Assembly: GCA_050250575.1 (NCBI GenBank)
Contig: JBFWOJ010000001.1
Location: forward strand, 124,001-188,000
DNA from: SHVO01 sp050250575
GTDB taxonomy: Bacteria > Pseudomonadota > Alphaproteobacteria > Rhodospirillales > Rhodospirillaceae
Length of the DNA stretch: 64,000 nucleotides
Reading direction: 5' to 3'
The notes under the pieces were generated by a model. It had not been told where the DNA came from. It worked only from the letters and a program-made list of their open reading frames with translations, and ran no database searches. The position numbers and the translations under genes were made by a program. Positions 8,023-16,989 of this stretch are shown here, piece by piece (the first letter of the stretch is position 1; the number at the start of each line of letters is the position of its first letter).

Positions 8023-11000
8023 GCGGCGGCAAGAGACGGATGTTGGGCCGTTCCATCGCGCCGCGGATCGCGATGGGCAGTTGATCCTCTCCTGGCTTGC
8101 GCGGAACGAGGATGCCGGTTACGTCCACCTGCCGGCGCGGGAGATCGATGGTGCCGGCAAAGCGGCCGGTATGGCTGCGGGAGCTGACCTCGGCGCCGTC
8201 GAGTTTGACGATCCCGTTCGCGGCGGTCAGGCGCGTCGAGAATGTTATCGGCGCAGGTTTGCCGGGAGTCGTGACGTCGAGCTGTGCCGCCGCGTTCAAC
8301 GGCCCGAGAAGTCCCGCGGTCAGGCCTCCTCCTGTTTCCGAAGCCGTGACCGTGAGCGCGCCGCCTCCCCCCAGCGCCGCGGCGAATTCGGCGGCGGAGG
8401 TTCCGCGCGTCGAGAAGCCCAGCGTAAGATCGGCGGTGCCGCTGGACTTCAAGTTGGTCTGTCCTCCGTTGAGCCCCGCGACGAGCGCGCGGAAGTCGGC
8501 TCGGTTCAGAACAACCTGCCAAGACATCGCCGGTTGCGGCGTGGCCGCAAACCGGAACGAGAGTTCCCCGGGTGCGCCGAAGATCTTCCCCTGCCAATCG
8601 GCGAGTTCGGCGGCGTCATCTGCCACAACGATGCGGCCGGAAAAATCCCCAAGCGAAAGACCGCGCGCCGCGAATGCGGGACCAGAGACGGAGATTTCTC
8701 CGCGCCAGCCTTTCAGGAAAGACCAGTCGAATTTTTCTTGAGACCACGGCGATGCCGGCGCAGCGGAAGCCGTCGCAGGCCCGACTGTCGCGGGCTTGGC
8801 GCGCGCGGGCGAGGCTGGAGGAGAGGCCGGAGGAGAGGCCGGAGGCAGGACACGGTCGAGATCCAGCAGGACATCGGTGAGCGTCGCGTTTGCGACCGTC
8901 TTTCCGTCTGCGCGCGAAATTTCGACGCTGCCGGCGATGCGGTCCTTACCGATACTGATGCGGATGCCGCTAACCGTGGTCCGGCCTGGATCTTGGGCAA
9001 TGCGTGCGTGCAGCGCGAGCGGCCCTGGATCCCGCGTTTGACTTGGCCATGCATAGGACGCGGTGCGCATGAGCTCGGAGAAACGGGGATGAGACGCTTC
9101 GACCTCGCCGTTGAAGCGGGCGTCCTTTTCAAGCTCGAGGATTTGTCCGCCGGCGCGTGCGGTGAGCCCCGCCACCTTCAGTGTCGCATTGATATCGGCT
9201 TGCAGCACGCCGCCGTTGAGGTTTCCCGTAAGCGAGGCGGAACCGAGGTTCGCCAGCGAGGGATCCAGATCGACCTCCATCAGCGTCGCTAGACGCGAGA
9301 GGTCCTCGCCCGAAAGATCGAATTGGAGATTTTCGAATTGGACCGAGGTCCCCAAGCCGCTGATGGCGCCACTGAACCAGGCGGTGGTGCCGGCGATCTT
9401 TTCAAACGAGGCCGTGCGGATCTCGAGTTTGCCGTCCTTGAGCCCGAGATCAAGACCGACCCGCCCTCCGGGAAGTCCACCAGCCGTCACGCCGTCGGCC
9501 TGGATGTGTATCTCGCTATCGAATAACCCGAAGCCGGCGTAAGCCGTTCCGGACGGTGTGACGCCGTACACTTCGGGTTTCGATTCCGAGCGGGCAGTTG
9601 CAGGCACTGGAGGCGGAGAAATCTGCGCGCCGCGATAGCTGTCGAGATTGACGTTCTCCAGACGCAAATCCAGGCCGACAAAAGGACGCGCCCTCGGCCC
9701 GAAGGACAATCGGCCGCCGATGCGCGCGGTGTCCAGGGTGCCCTCGATGTCGTTGAGCTCGATGAAGTTCAAGGTGCCCTGGAGTGCGCCCTGGAGAGAC
9801 GCGTTACTGAGCCGTCCCGGGGGAACATTCGTCACATTTGCGCCCAGCCAACTGAGGAGGCCTCGCGCGTCGAAGGTTTGGAGACTGACGACCCCATCGA
9901 GGGCGGGAGATCCCTGCCCGAGCGTGACGAGTCCGAAGGCATTCATCCGTGTGGCGCCGGGCAACGTCGCCGCCAGTTCGGAGACGGTCAAGACCCCCGT
10001 CGTAAGTGACGCGGTGAACACTCCATCGCGCAGATTTTGACCGCGATACGAGAAGGCCGGGAAACGTAACGCGATCTCGGCAGAAAGTTCGGAAACCGCC
10101 GCATCCTTTGCCGGCGGCTGCGTCGGGGACGTCGCTGCGGTCGCCGCGGGCGGCGGCGTCGCGGCCGTTGCTGTCCGACGCCAGTCGTCGAGGACAAAAG
10201 GAGCGAAATCAAGCCGTACCGTCAGTTGGGGATCGCGCGCGCGCCGCCACTCCAATGCTCCTTTCGCCGTCGTTCCGCCCGCATCCAAGGTCACACCGTC
10301 GAAGGCAAAGCCGGAGCCGTCGGCCGCGGTTTTGGCGGAAAAGATGAGCGGACGCGCGAGCGCAGGCGCTTCCACGGCGGGAAGGCCGAGGCGCGACAGC
10401 AGGGCCGCCCCTTGGTCGGCCTTCACCGTCAGATCACCGTCAAATGTCCGTTTCGCAAGCGAGATCCGCCCGCTTGCCGAAACATTCGTCTCCCCCGCCG
10501 GAATGTGCGCGGCGACCGATAAAGCGCGGACCCCGTCCCCGCCTTGCGCGCCTATGCGTGCATCCACCGTCATCGGTACCCCGTTGAGGCTGAGGTCGCC
10601 ATCGATCCGGTAACGGTCGCGGCCATCGGCGGAAAACGCAAGATCCATACCCTGCGCGCGCAGCAGTGATTCACCTTTGCTGTTGCGCAACGTGAGATCG
10701 CCGCCGCTGAAGGCGATGCGATCGACGGCGGCCGTCACTTCGCCCGCTTGCCCGGGCGTGACGCCGGACGCTGCTGCCGCCCGCGCCGGCGCCCAGGGGA
10801 GATCCACGGTCATGACCCCAATCGCGTCCTCAAGCTGAAGATCGCGGAAATGCAAATCGCCTTTGAGCAGAGGCCAGAAAGCAAGCCGGGCTTTGACGGC
10901 AGCAATGGTCACTGCATCGAGGCCGTCTTGGATGCGTACCTCGCCGGCTTCGAGCGCCGGCCGCGGCAGGAGTACAAAACTCAAACCGCCGTCGATTGAA

Positions 11001-11107
11001 AGCGGGCGGTTGATCGCGCTGGAAAGCTGACGCGCGAAAACGGCGCGGTAGGGTGTCCAGTCGATGAAGCTCGGCGCAACGATCAGGAGGACGAGCAGCG
11101 CGAGCAC
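8012..11107 (-). CDS. AsmA-family protein
   Basis: This large (1031-residue) protein has an N-terminal membrane anchor (LALLVLLIVAPSF) followed by the family hallmark FIDWTPYR and repeated beta-rich AsmA segments. An AsmA-like C-terminal domain lies near residues 820-960, and Pro/Ala-rich linkers occur near 320-335 and 750-785. AsmA/TamB-type proteins sit in the inner membrane, span the periplasm and are tied to lipid transport and outer-membrane assembly. The GTG at 11107 is the first conventional start but cuts into the anchor and has no SD. A GGAGG lies just before in-frame ATT (11164) and CTG (11161) codons, which would add RLPPLYRRGLAAAAG-type basic and hydrophobic residues. The true start is therefore probably upstream, coupled to the acyl-CoA dehydrogenase stop. 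Confidence 0.85.
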   Translation of the reverse strand: MLALLVLLIVAPSFIDWTPYRAVFARQLSSAINRPLSIDGGLSFVLLPRPALEAGEVRIQDGLDAVTIAAVKARLAFWPLLKGDLHFRDLQLEDAIGVMTVDLPWAPARAAAASGVTPGQAGEVTAAVDRIAFSGGDLTLRNSKGESLLRAQGMDLAFSADGRDRYRIDGDLSLNGVPMTVDARIGAQGGDGVRALSVAAHIPAGETNVSASGRISLAKRTFDGDLTVKADQGAALLSRLGLPAVEAPALARPLIFSAKTAADGSGFAFDGVTLDAGGTTAKGALEWRRARDPQLTVRLDFAPFVLDDWRRTATAATPPPAATAATSPTQPPAKDAAVSELSAEIALRFPAFSYRGQNLRDGVFTASLTTGVLTVSELAATLPGATRMNAFGLVTLGQGSPALDGVVSLQTFDARGLLSWLGANVTNVPPGRLSNASLQGALQGTLNFIELNDIEGTLDTARIGGRLSFGPRARPFVGLDLRLENVNLDSYRGAQISPPPVPATARSESKPEVYGVTPSGTAYAGFGLFDSEIHIQADGVTAGGLPGGRVGLDLGLKDGKLEIRTASFEKIAGTTAWFSGAISGLGTSVQFENLQFDLSGEDLSRLATLMEVDLDPSLANLGSASLTGNLNGGVLQADINATLKVAGLTARAGGQILELEKDARFNGEVEASHPRFSELMRTASYAWPSQTRDPGPLALHARIAQDPGRTTVSGIRISIGKDRIAGSVEISRADGKTVANATLTDVLLDLDRVLPPASPPASPPASPARAKPATVGPATASAAPASPWSQEKFDWSFLKGWRGEISVSGPAFAARGLSLGDFSGRIVVADDAAELADWQGKIFGAPGELSFRFAATPQPAMSWQVVLNRADFRALVAGLNGGQTNLKSSGTADLTLGFSTRGTSAAEFAAALGGGGALTVTASETGGGLTAGLLGPLNAAAQLDVTTPGKPAPITFSTRLTAANGIVKLDGAEVSSRSHTGRFAGTIDLPRRQVDVTGILVPRKPGEDQLPIAIRGAMERPNIRLLPPPKK

Positions 11108-11157
11108 GCCGGCCGCGGCGGCGAGCCCGCGGCGGTAAAGAGGCGGTAATCTCGAGA

Positions 11158-12948
11158 TCAGAATGCAGCCTCCGGCAGCCTCATCATGGTCTTGCTGCCG
11201 GCACGGATGACGGCGTCAAGACCCACAGTCTGCGGCAGCACGCGCTTCATGAAGTAGCGGCCGACCTCGATCTTCGTGTCGTAAAAACCGTCGCCGTTGA
11301 CGCTCTTCTTCCGGGCAATGGCGGTATCGACCATACGCACCCAGATCCAGGCGAAGGCGGTCAGTGCGAACAGGCGGAGGTAATCCACGGCCGCAGCCCC
11401 GCGCGCGTTCGGATCGACGCTGGACTCTTCAGTCAGCCACATGGTGACGGACTTGAGACGCGCGACCGCCTCTTTGAGCGGTGCGATGAATTCTCCCATA
11501 TCGTTACGGGGTTCCAGTGACGTGATGGTCCTTTCCACTTCCGCCAGCCATGCATTGAAGAGACGACCTTGGTCGATCCCGAGCTTCCGGCCGACGAGGT
11601 CCATGGCCTGGATAGCGTTCGTGCCTTCGTAGATCTGCGAGATGCGCACATCGCGGACCAGCTGCTCCATCCCGTGTTCGCGGATGTACCCATGTCCTCC
11701 GAACACCTGCAGGCAGGTATTGGTGATCTCCGAGCCGAAATCCGTGCCAGCGGCTTTGAGGATGGGAGTCATCAAACCCACCAAATCCTCGGCGTGTTGA
11801 CGCGCTTTCGGATCCGTATGCTTGTGGGCGATATCGACATTCAAATGGGTCCACACCGCGAGCGCGCGTTCCGCTTCGATGACGGAGCGGCTGAACATCA
11901 ATCGGTTGCGAATATCCGGATGCACGATGATGGGATCGGCAGGCTTGTCGGGCCGCGCGGGCCCATCCGCGGCCCGGCCCTGCAGACGGTCGCGCGCATA
12001 GGCCGCCGCGCTCTGATACGCCGTCTCCGCCTGACTGATGCCCTGACTCCCGACGAACAAGCGCTCCTTGTTCATCATCACAAACATGCCGGCGAGTCCT
12101 TTGTGCGCCTGGCCGATCAGCCAGCCCTTGGCGCCGTCAAAGTTCATGACGCAGGTCACGGACCCTTTGAGCCCCATCTTGTGTTCAATCGATCCCGCCG
12201 CGACGGTGTTGCGCGTGCCCGGGGAACCGTCGTCCTTCGGCAGGAATTTCGGCACGACGAACATCGAGATGCCGCGGCTCCCTTCGGGCGCATCCGGAAG
12301 GCGCGCGAGCACAAGGTGCACGTGGTTTTCGACCATGTCGTGCTCGCCGGCGGAGATGAAGATCTTCGTTCCGGTGATACTGTAGCTGCCGTCGCCGTTC
12401 GGCACAGCCTTGGTGCGCAGGAGACCGAGATCGGAGCCCGCGTGCGCTTCGGTCAGACACATCGTGCCTTGCCACGCGCCGCTGACGAGCTTCGGTAAAT
12501 AGACTTTCTTCTGCTCCGGGGTTCCAAGCGCGCCGATCGCCAGAATGGTGCCCTGCGTCAGCCCGGGATACAGGCCCATCGACATGTTGGCCGAGCCGAT
12601 CATCTCGCTGACGAGATAATCGAGTGTTTCGGGCAGACCCTGGCCGCCGTATTCGGGGCTTGCCGTCAGGCCGCACCAGCCGCCTTCGGCGTACTGCTTG
12701 TAAGCTTCCTTGAATCCGGGCGGTGTGGTGACGACGCCGTCCTTGAACGTGCAGCCGACTTCGTCGCCGCTCCGGTTGATGGGGAAGAGGACGCCTTCGC
12801 ACAACTTGGCGCACTCGTCGAGCACCGCGTCCATGAGATCAGCGGTCGCCTCGCCGAAACCGGGCAAGGCCGTAAGGGTATCCGCCGCGGCAAGGACTTC
12901 GTGAAGGACAAAGCGCATATCGCGCAGCGGCGCAGCGTAGGTCGTCAT
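11158..12948 (-). CDS. Acyl-CoA dehydrogenase, DmdC-like (large type with N-terminal extension)
   Basis: This FAD flavoenzyme of 596 residues oxidises an acyl-CoA thioester to the enoyl form. The N-terminal MTTYAAPLRDMRFVLHEVL is the Acyl-CoA_dh_N extension (PF12418) of the group that includes 3-methylmercaptopropionyl-CoA dehydrogenase. The FAD/substrate segments CLTEAHAGSDLG (near 164-175) and GTKIFISAGEHD follow. The catalytic glutamate is E441 in YEGTNAIQ. The last 130 residues are the acetyl-CoA-dehydrogenase C-terminal-like domain. The start at 12948 was chosen over a GTG at 13044 because the family N-terminus begins there. The actual acyl substrate cannot be read from sequence. The AsmA gene follows with essentially no gap. 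Confidence 0.92.
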   Translation of the reverse strand: MTTYAAPLRDMRFVLHEVLAAADTLTALPGFGEATADLMDAVLDECAKLCEGVLFPINRSGDEVGCTFKDGVVTTPPGFKEAYKQYAEGGWCGLTASPEYGGQGLPETLDYLVSEMIGSANMSMGLYPGLTQGTILAIGALGTPEQKKVYLPKLVSGAWQGTMCLTEAHAGSDLGLLRTKAVPNGDGSYSITGTKIFISAGEHDMVENHVHLVLARLPDAPEGSRGISMFVVPKFLPKDDGSPGTRNTVAAGSIEHKMGLKGSVTCVMNFDGAKGWLIGQAHKGLAGMFVMMNKERLFVGSQGISQAETAYQSAAAYARDRLQGRAADGPARPDKPADPIIVHPDIRNRLMFSRSVIEAERALAVWTHLNVDIAHKHTDPKARQHAEDLVGLMTPILKAAGTDFGSEITNTCLQVFGGHGYIREHGMEQLVRDVRISQIYEGTNAIQAMDLVGRKLGIDQGRLFNAWLAEVERTITSLEPRNDMGEFIAPLKEAVARLKSVTMWLTEESSVDPNARGAAAVDYLRLFALTAFAWIWVRMVDTAIARKKSVNGDGFYDTKIEVGRYFMKRVLPQTVGLDAVIRAGSKTMMRLPEAAF

Positions 12949-13117
12949 TGAACCCCCCGTTCGACGGCCCCGACCCGTGTCAGGGAGGCGCAGATTTCGC
13001 GCGGACGTTGTCGCGTCCGGATAAAAATCACGCGCGCGACACAAAAATACCCCAAAAACTGAGGTTTTTTAACCCCGTAATTCGGGGACGATCCCCGGCG
13101 CAGTGCGTTGTGCAGGT

Positions 13118-14029
13118 ATGAACCACATTGCCTCTCATACCCAGGAACGGAGCGCGGCGCGTAGTGTCGGCGCGTCACGCGCCGAACATGGCGCTTATCT
13201 GGCGCGTATCAAGGAGTTTCCGGTCCTCAGCGAACGCGAAGAGCAACGGTTGATCCATCGCTGGTACGTCGACGGCGATCGCGCCGCTTACGATGCGCTG
13301 ATCGGCAGCCACCTGCGGCTCGTCCCGAAGATCGCACAGAAGTACACCGGCTATGGCGTGCCGCTCGCCGATCTCATCGGCGAAGGCAACCTCGGTCTCC
13401 TTCAATCCGCGGTGCGTTTCGATCCCGACAAGGGGTTTCGCTTTTCGACATATGCGCGCTGGTGGATCAAGGCGGCGATGCTGAACTATGTGCTGCAGAC
13501 CTGGTCGCTGATCAAAGTCGGAAACGGCGCCGCCAAAAAGCGTTTGTTCTTCAACTTGCGGCGCGCCAAGCAGAACCTGCAAGCCGACGGCGAGCGCTAC
13601 CTCGACGACAAGAACATCGACGCCCTGGTGAAGCACTTCCAGGTCAGCCGCGAGGACCTCGTGGCTATGGATCAGCGGATGACCGCGAACGACGTGTCCC
13701 TGCATCAGCCGGTCCCCGGCAGCGAAGGCCTTACGTTCGGCGACGTCATCGCCGACACCTCGCTCGACGCCGAAGAACTGCTCGCCGGCGAAGACGAGCA
13801 GAACTGGTACGTGGAGATACTGAACGACGCGCTGGCGCGGCTCGACCGCCGCGAGAAGGATATTGTCACGCAGCGTTATTTGACCGAGGAGCCGACCACC
13901 CTGGCCACGATCGCAACGGCCTATGGGCTGACGGCCGAACGGGTACGCCAGATCGAAGCCAAGGCCATCGGCAAGCTGCGGCGGTATATCGGCCCGCGTG
14001 TGCGCTACGACGCTTACGGTCACGCATAG
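13118..14029 (+). CDS. rpoH: RNA polymerase sigma factor, RpoH (sigma-32) family
   Basis: A group of heat-shock-type sigma-70 factors of about 300 residues. Region 2 is clear (LIGEGNLGLLQSAVRFD, FRFSTYARWWIKAAMLNYVL). The RpoH-specific box reads KKRLFFNLRRAK, close to the QRKLFFNLR of E. coli RpoH. Region 4 ends with the helix-turn-helix TLATIATAYGLTAERVRQIEAKA. Many alphaproteobacteria carry two or more RpoH paralogues, so this may be an rpoH2-type copy. The ATG at 13118 was preferred over GTG at 13103. The leader (12949-13117) has a CCCCG/CGGGG hairpin at about 13074-13088 but no thermosensor that I can support. Confidence 0.92.
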   Translation: MNHIASHTQERSAARSVGASRAEHGAYLARIKEFPVLSEREEQRLIHRWYVDGDRAAYDALIGSHLRLVPKIAQKYTGYGVPLADLIGEGNLGLLQSAVRFDPDKGFRFSTYARWWIKAAMLNYVLQTWSLIKVGNGAAKKRLFFNLRRAKQNLQADGERYLDDKNIDALVKHFQVSREDLVAMDQRMTANDVSLHQPVPGSEGLTFGDVIADTSLDAEELLAGEDEQNWYVEILNDALARLDRREKDIVTQRYLTEEPTTLATIATAYGLTAERVRQIEAKAIGKLRRYIGPRVRYDAYGHA

Positions 14030-14061
14030 CGAGCGCGGAGGCGTGGTATAACACCTGCGCC

Positions 14062-14802
14062 ATGCCGCCGATCGATCGTCCCTCTCCGAACTTCAATGCG
14101 CGAAGCTCGCCCGAAGTCCGCTATACCGTCCTTCACTATACGGGGATGAGGACGGCCGATCAGGCGCTCGCCCGGCTCACCGATCCGGCCGCGAAGGTTA
14201 GCGCGCATTATTTGATCGACGAAAATGGCGTCATTTACCAGATGGTCGCCGAGCACCAACGCGCGTGGCATGCCGGCGTTTCATACTGGCGCGGCGAGCG
14301 CGACCTCAACGGCGCCTCGATCGGGATCGAACTTGCGAACCCGGGGCATGACTGGGGCTACGTCCCGTTTCCCGCACAACAACTTGCCGCGCTCAAGGAG
14401 CTTCTGGTCGGAATACGCGCACGCCATCGCGTCGCCGCGGAAGGTTTGCTCGCGCACTCCGATATCGCGCCGAGCCGCAAGCTCGATCCGGGCGAGCTTT
14501 TTCCCTGGCGCGAACTCGCCCGCGACGGATTTGGATTATGGCCGGAAGAGGCCGAACCCGTCGCCGGACATCCCGATCTGACCGGCGCGTTCCGACGCCT
14601 ATCGGAAATCGGCTACGCCGTGCCCACGACCCAGGAACAAGGCAGCGACGTCTTGAACGCAGAGTCCGCGGCAACCGACGTCATCAAAGCGTTTCAGCGG
14701 CGCTATATGCCGGCGCACGTCGATGGCCATCTCGACAATCTGACGGCCGCACGCATCGCGGCCCTCGCGGTGGTGTTCGCGAGGCATCGGGCAACGGTTT
14801 GA
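14062..14802 (+). CDS. N-acetylmuramoyl-L-alanine amidase (AmpD/Amidase_2 type) with peptidoglycan-binding domain
   Basis: The 246-residue zinc amidase cleaves the bond between muramic acid and the stem peptide. Zinc ligands by family comparison are H25 (VLHYTG), H132 (AHSDIAP) and D142 (KLDPGELFPW). The N-terminal Amidase_2 domain covers about 15-150. The C-terminal part (170-245) resembles a PG_binding_1 domain (VIKAFQRRYMP, VDGHLDNLTAARI). No signal peptide is seen, so it probably acts in the cytoplasm on recycled anhydro-muropeptides, as AmpD does. The position between a sigma factor and rnpB, just upstream of the cell-wall cluster, is common in alphaproteobacteria. Confidence 0.92.
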   Translation: MPPIDRPSPNFNARSSPEVRYTVLHYTGMRTADQALARLTDPAAKVSAHYLIDENGVIYQMVAEHQRAWHAGVSYWRGERDLNGASIGIELANPGHDWGYVPFPAQQLAALKELLVGIRARHRVAAEGLLAHSDIAPSRKLDPGELFPWRELARDGFGLWPEEAEPVAGHPDLTGAFRRLSEIGYAVPTTQEQGSDVLNAESAATDVIKAFQRRYMPAHVDGHLDNLTAARIAALAVVFARHRATV

Positions 14803-14815
14803 GCCCGCTTGGCGC

Positions 14816-14844
14816 TTGACCCTGTTTCGGTCAACGACCATGTT
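14816..14844 (+). promoter_or_regulatory. Candidate promoter of rnpB
   Basis: TTGACC at 14816-14821 is a five-of-six match to the -35 consensus. CATGTT lies 17 bp downstream at 14839-14844 as a weak -10, and RNase P RNA would begin eight bases later. Position and spacing support it; the -10 match is poor. Confidence 0.55.
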
Positions 14845-14851
14845 GAGCCTG

Positions 14852-15229
14852 CGCCAGATGGCCGGACGGCCGCTCCCGTAAAACGGAGAGGAAAGTCCGG
14901 GCTCCACGGAAGCAAGGTGCCGGGTAACGCCCGGCGGGGGCGACCCCAGGGAAAGTGCCACAGAAAACATACCGCCACTTTCGGGTGGTAAGGGTGAAAT
15001 GGTGCGGTAAGAGCGCACCGCGCCGGCGGTAACGTCGGCGGCAGGGCAAACCCCACCTGGAGCAAGACCAAATAGGGACGGCCGTCCGGGGAGTCACTCC
15101 GCCGGAAGATGCGTTTCCGCATCGTCGTCCGGGTCGGTCGCGTGAGGTGCGCAGTGATGCGCATCCCAGAGGAATGGCCGTCCCTTGGCTTCGCCAAGGA
15201 CAGAACCCGGCTTACAGGCCATCTGGCGC
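14852..15229 (+). ncRNA. rnpB: RNase P RNA, bacterial class A
   Basis: This is the catalytic RNA that removes 5' leaders from pre-tRNAs. The ends form a perfect P1 helix: CGCCAGATGGCC at 14852-14863 pairs with GGCCATCTGGCG at 15217-15228. Conserved core blocks are visible: GAGGAAAGTCCGGGCTCC near 14888, ACAGAAA near 14961, GGTAAGAGCGCACCG near 15005, CAAACCCCACCTGGAGCAAG near 15048, AGAGGAATGGCCGTC near 15169 and the 3' ACAGAACCCGGCTTACAGG. The length of about 378 nt is normal. A CTTTCGTTTTTC tract follows P1 and may help termination. It lies 50 bases after the amidase gene. Confidence 0.96.
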
Positions 15230-15416
15230 TTTCGTTTTTCCCGCCGCGGCAAAACACCCCGCCTCCCGCGCCGTTAGCCCCTGTGGAGGGGTAGGTGCGC
15301 TGCTCCAGCGCGGACCAGCGCGTAATTTTATTTCCAAACCCCTCTCGCTTTCGATCGCCGCACGACAGGAACATAGGCAGAACATTCCTTGATTTCCCAA
15401 GGACTTACAGGCATAT
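15230..15416 (+). other. Non-coding leader between rnpB and the mraZ operator
   Basis: No gene is seen. A T-rich run follows RNase P RNA. A hairpin GCGCTG-CTC-CAGCGC lies at 15297-15311, followed by an AT-rich TAATTTTATTTCC stretch at about 15322-15335 that could be part of a terminator or promoter. Short open frames here are not protein-like. Confidence 0.4.
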
Positions 15417-15450
15417 CCCATTGACACCCATGAAATCCCATGAGATACCA
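15417..15450 (+). promoter_or_regulatory. MraZ-type operator overlapping a consensus -35 of the dcw cluster
   Basis: CCCA occurs at 15417, 15427 and 15437, each exactly 10 bp apart, with a degenerate ACCA at 15447. On the minus strand this is TGGG with a 10-bp period, the direct-repeat box known to be bound by MraZ upstream of mraZ in E. coli and other bacteria. A perfect TTGACA at 15421-15426 lies between the first two repeats. A -10 could be GATACC (17-bp spacer) or TACCAT (19-bp spacer). Overlap of repeats and promoter implies autorepression of the whole cluster by MraZ (inference). Confidence 0.8.
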
Positions 15451-15553
15451 TTAAGGTCCAGGTTCAGGGAACGCCAAGACCCAGCATTTTCAAAGGGTTG
15501 GGAGGCAACTCTGCGTCGGGGCCAGGGGAACGAGCAGGACGGGCGGCTCGACG

Positions 15554-15991
15554 ATGACGGCGTTCTTTGGAACGTTCACGAACAAGATCGACAGCAAGGG
15601 GCGGCTTTCCGTCCCTGCGCCTTTCCGCGCCGTGATTCAGGCGCGCGGCCGCACGGCCGTCGCCATTCATCCATCTCTATTCGAGCCGTGCCTCGAGGGC
15701 GCCGGCTATGACCGCTTCGAAAAGCTCCTGTCGGGTGTCGCCGACGGCTTCGTGCCGGCCGCGCGCGACGAAGCGGCCGAGCTGATCATGGAAGATTTGC
15801 GCGAACTGCCTTTCGACGGTGAAGGCCGCATCGTTCTTCCGGACGAATTCATCACCAAGGCCGCGCTGAAAGACCAGGCCTCGTTCGTCGGCCGCGGCTG
15901 GAAATTCCAGATCTGGGAACCGTCCGCCCTCGCCAGCGTGCGCCAGGACAAGCTCCGCCGCGTGACGGCCAACCTCAAGGGCGGAGCTTGA
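15554..15991 (+). CDS. mraZ: Transcriptional regulator MraZ
   Basis: MraZ is an AbrB-fold DNA-binding protein that controls the division/cell-wall cluster. The 145-residue length is normal and it contains two tandem MraZ half-domains: FFGTFTNKIDSKGRLSVPAPFR near 4-25 and LPFDGEGRIVLPDEF near 90-104. It is the first gene of the cluster, 104 bases after the repeated operator sites it is expected to bind. Its TGA overlaps the ATG of rsmH by one base, so the two are coupled. Confidence 0.96.
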   Translation: MTAFFGTFTNKIDSKGRLSVPAPFRAVIQARGRTAVAIHPSLFEPCLEGAGYDRFEKLLSGVADGFVPAARDEAAELIMEDLRELPFDGEGRIVLPDEFITKAALKDQASFVGRGWKFQIWEPSALASVRQDKLRRVTANLKGGA

Positions 15992-16989
15992 TGGGGACCA
16001 CGCCAGAATGGGACGGACCGGGCGGCCGCGAACATATCCCCGTCCTGCTGCGCGAAGTCATCGAGGCCCTGCGCCCGAGGGACGGCGGCACTTACGTCGA
16101 CGGCACCTTCGGCGCCGGCGGTTATACGGTCGCGTTGCTCGAGGCCGCGCAGTGCACGGTATGGGCCATCGACCGCGATCCGGAGGCCCAAGCCCGCAGT
16201 GAAGCGATCGCAGCGAAATACCCCAAACGCCTGCACTTCGTGCCGGGCCGATTCGGCGACATGGCCGACCTCCTGGCCGAACGCGGCGTGTCGCAAGTCG
16301 ACGGCGTGGCGCTCGACGTCGGCGTCTCGTCGATGCAGATCGACGACCGCGCCCGCGGTTTCTCGTTCCTGCGCGACGGTCCGCTCGACATGCGGATGGA
16401 GAAAAGCGGGCGCAGCGCCGCAGACATCGTCAACTCCTGGTCCGAGCGCGAGCTGTCGGACATCATCTTCAATTACGGGGAGGAGCGTCATGCGCGCCGC
16501 GTGGCGCGCGCCATCGTCGCGGCCCGCGTCGACCGTCCCTTCGCGCGTACCCTGCACCTCGCCGACGTCATCCGCGCCGAAGTGCGGCGCAGCGGCGACG
16601 GCATCGATCCCGCCACGCGCACCTTCCAGGCGCTGCGCATCGTCGTGAACGACGAACTCGGCGAATTGGAGCGCGGCCTCCGTGCCGCCGAACGCCTTCT
16701 GCGCCCGGGCGGCGTGCTCGCCGTCGTCTCGTTTCATTCCCTCGAAGACCGGATCGTCAAGACCTTCCTCAAGTCCCGCTCCGGAGCCGCGAGCCGTCCT
16801 TCGCGCCATGCGCCGGCGAGCCTGGGCGCCGTTCCGGCGACGGCCACCTTCACGGTCGTTTCGCGCCGGCCGATCATACCCGGCGAGCGGGAGCTGGCCG
16901 ACAATCCCCGGGCACGCTCCGCGCGACTGCGGGTTGCAGAACGTACCAGCGCACCGTCCCTCGCCTCGGTCGCCGGAGGCCTCTCGTGA
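15991..16989 (+). CDS. rsmH: 16S rRNA (cytosine(1402)-N(4))-methyltransferase
   Basis: RsmH (MraW) methylates N4 of C1402 in the ribosomal P site using SAM. The 332-residue protein begins HIPVLLREVIEAL, continues with the SAM-binding VDGTFGAGGYT, and has DGVALDVGVSSMQID and FSFLRDGPLDMRM, all hallmarks of the family. The conserved VSFHSLEDRIVK lies near 247. An in-frame TTG three bases upstream is possible, but ATG at 15991 overlapping the mraZ stop (TGATG) is preferred. The stop overlaps the GTG start of ftsL. Confidence 0.97.
   Translation: MGTTPEWDGPGGREHIPVLLREVIEALRPRDGGTYVDGTFGAGGYTVALLEAAQCTVWAIDRDPEAQARSEAIAAKYPKRLHFVPGRFGDMADLLAERGVSQVDGVALDVGVSSMQIDDRARGFSFLRDGPLDMRMEKSGRSAADIVNSWSERELSDIIFNYGEERHARRVARAIVAARVDRPFARTLHLADVIRAEVRRSGDGIDPATRTFQALRIVVNDELGELERGLRAAERLLRPGGVLAVVSFHSLEDRIVKTFLKSRSGAASRPSRHAPASLGAVPATATFTVVSRRPIIPGERELADNPRARSARLRVAERTSAPSLASVAGGLS

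Noticed and set aside
12949..13117. RNA thermometer (ROSE-like) in the rpoH leader
   Set aside because: Small hairpins exist, but I see no conserved ROSE or fourU element pairing with an SD near the ATG at 13118.
14809..15374. Several open frames on both strands in the rnpB area
   Set aside because: They fall on a clear RNase P RNA with a perfect P1 helix and all core blocks.
15417..15450. CRISPR-like or satellite repeat from the 10-bp periodic CCCA units
   Set aside because: Units are 4-5 bp at 10-bp spacing beside mraZ, which is the known MraZ operator design, and there are no spacers.
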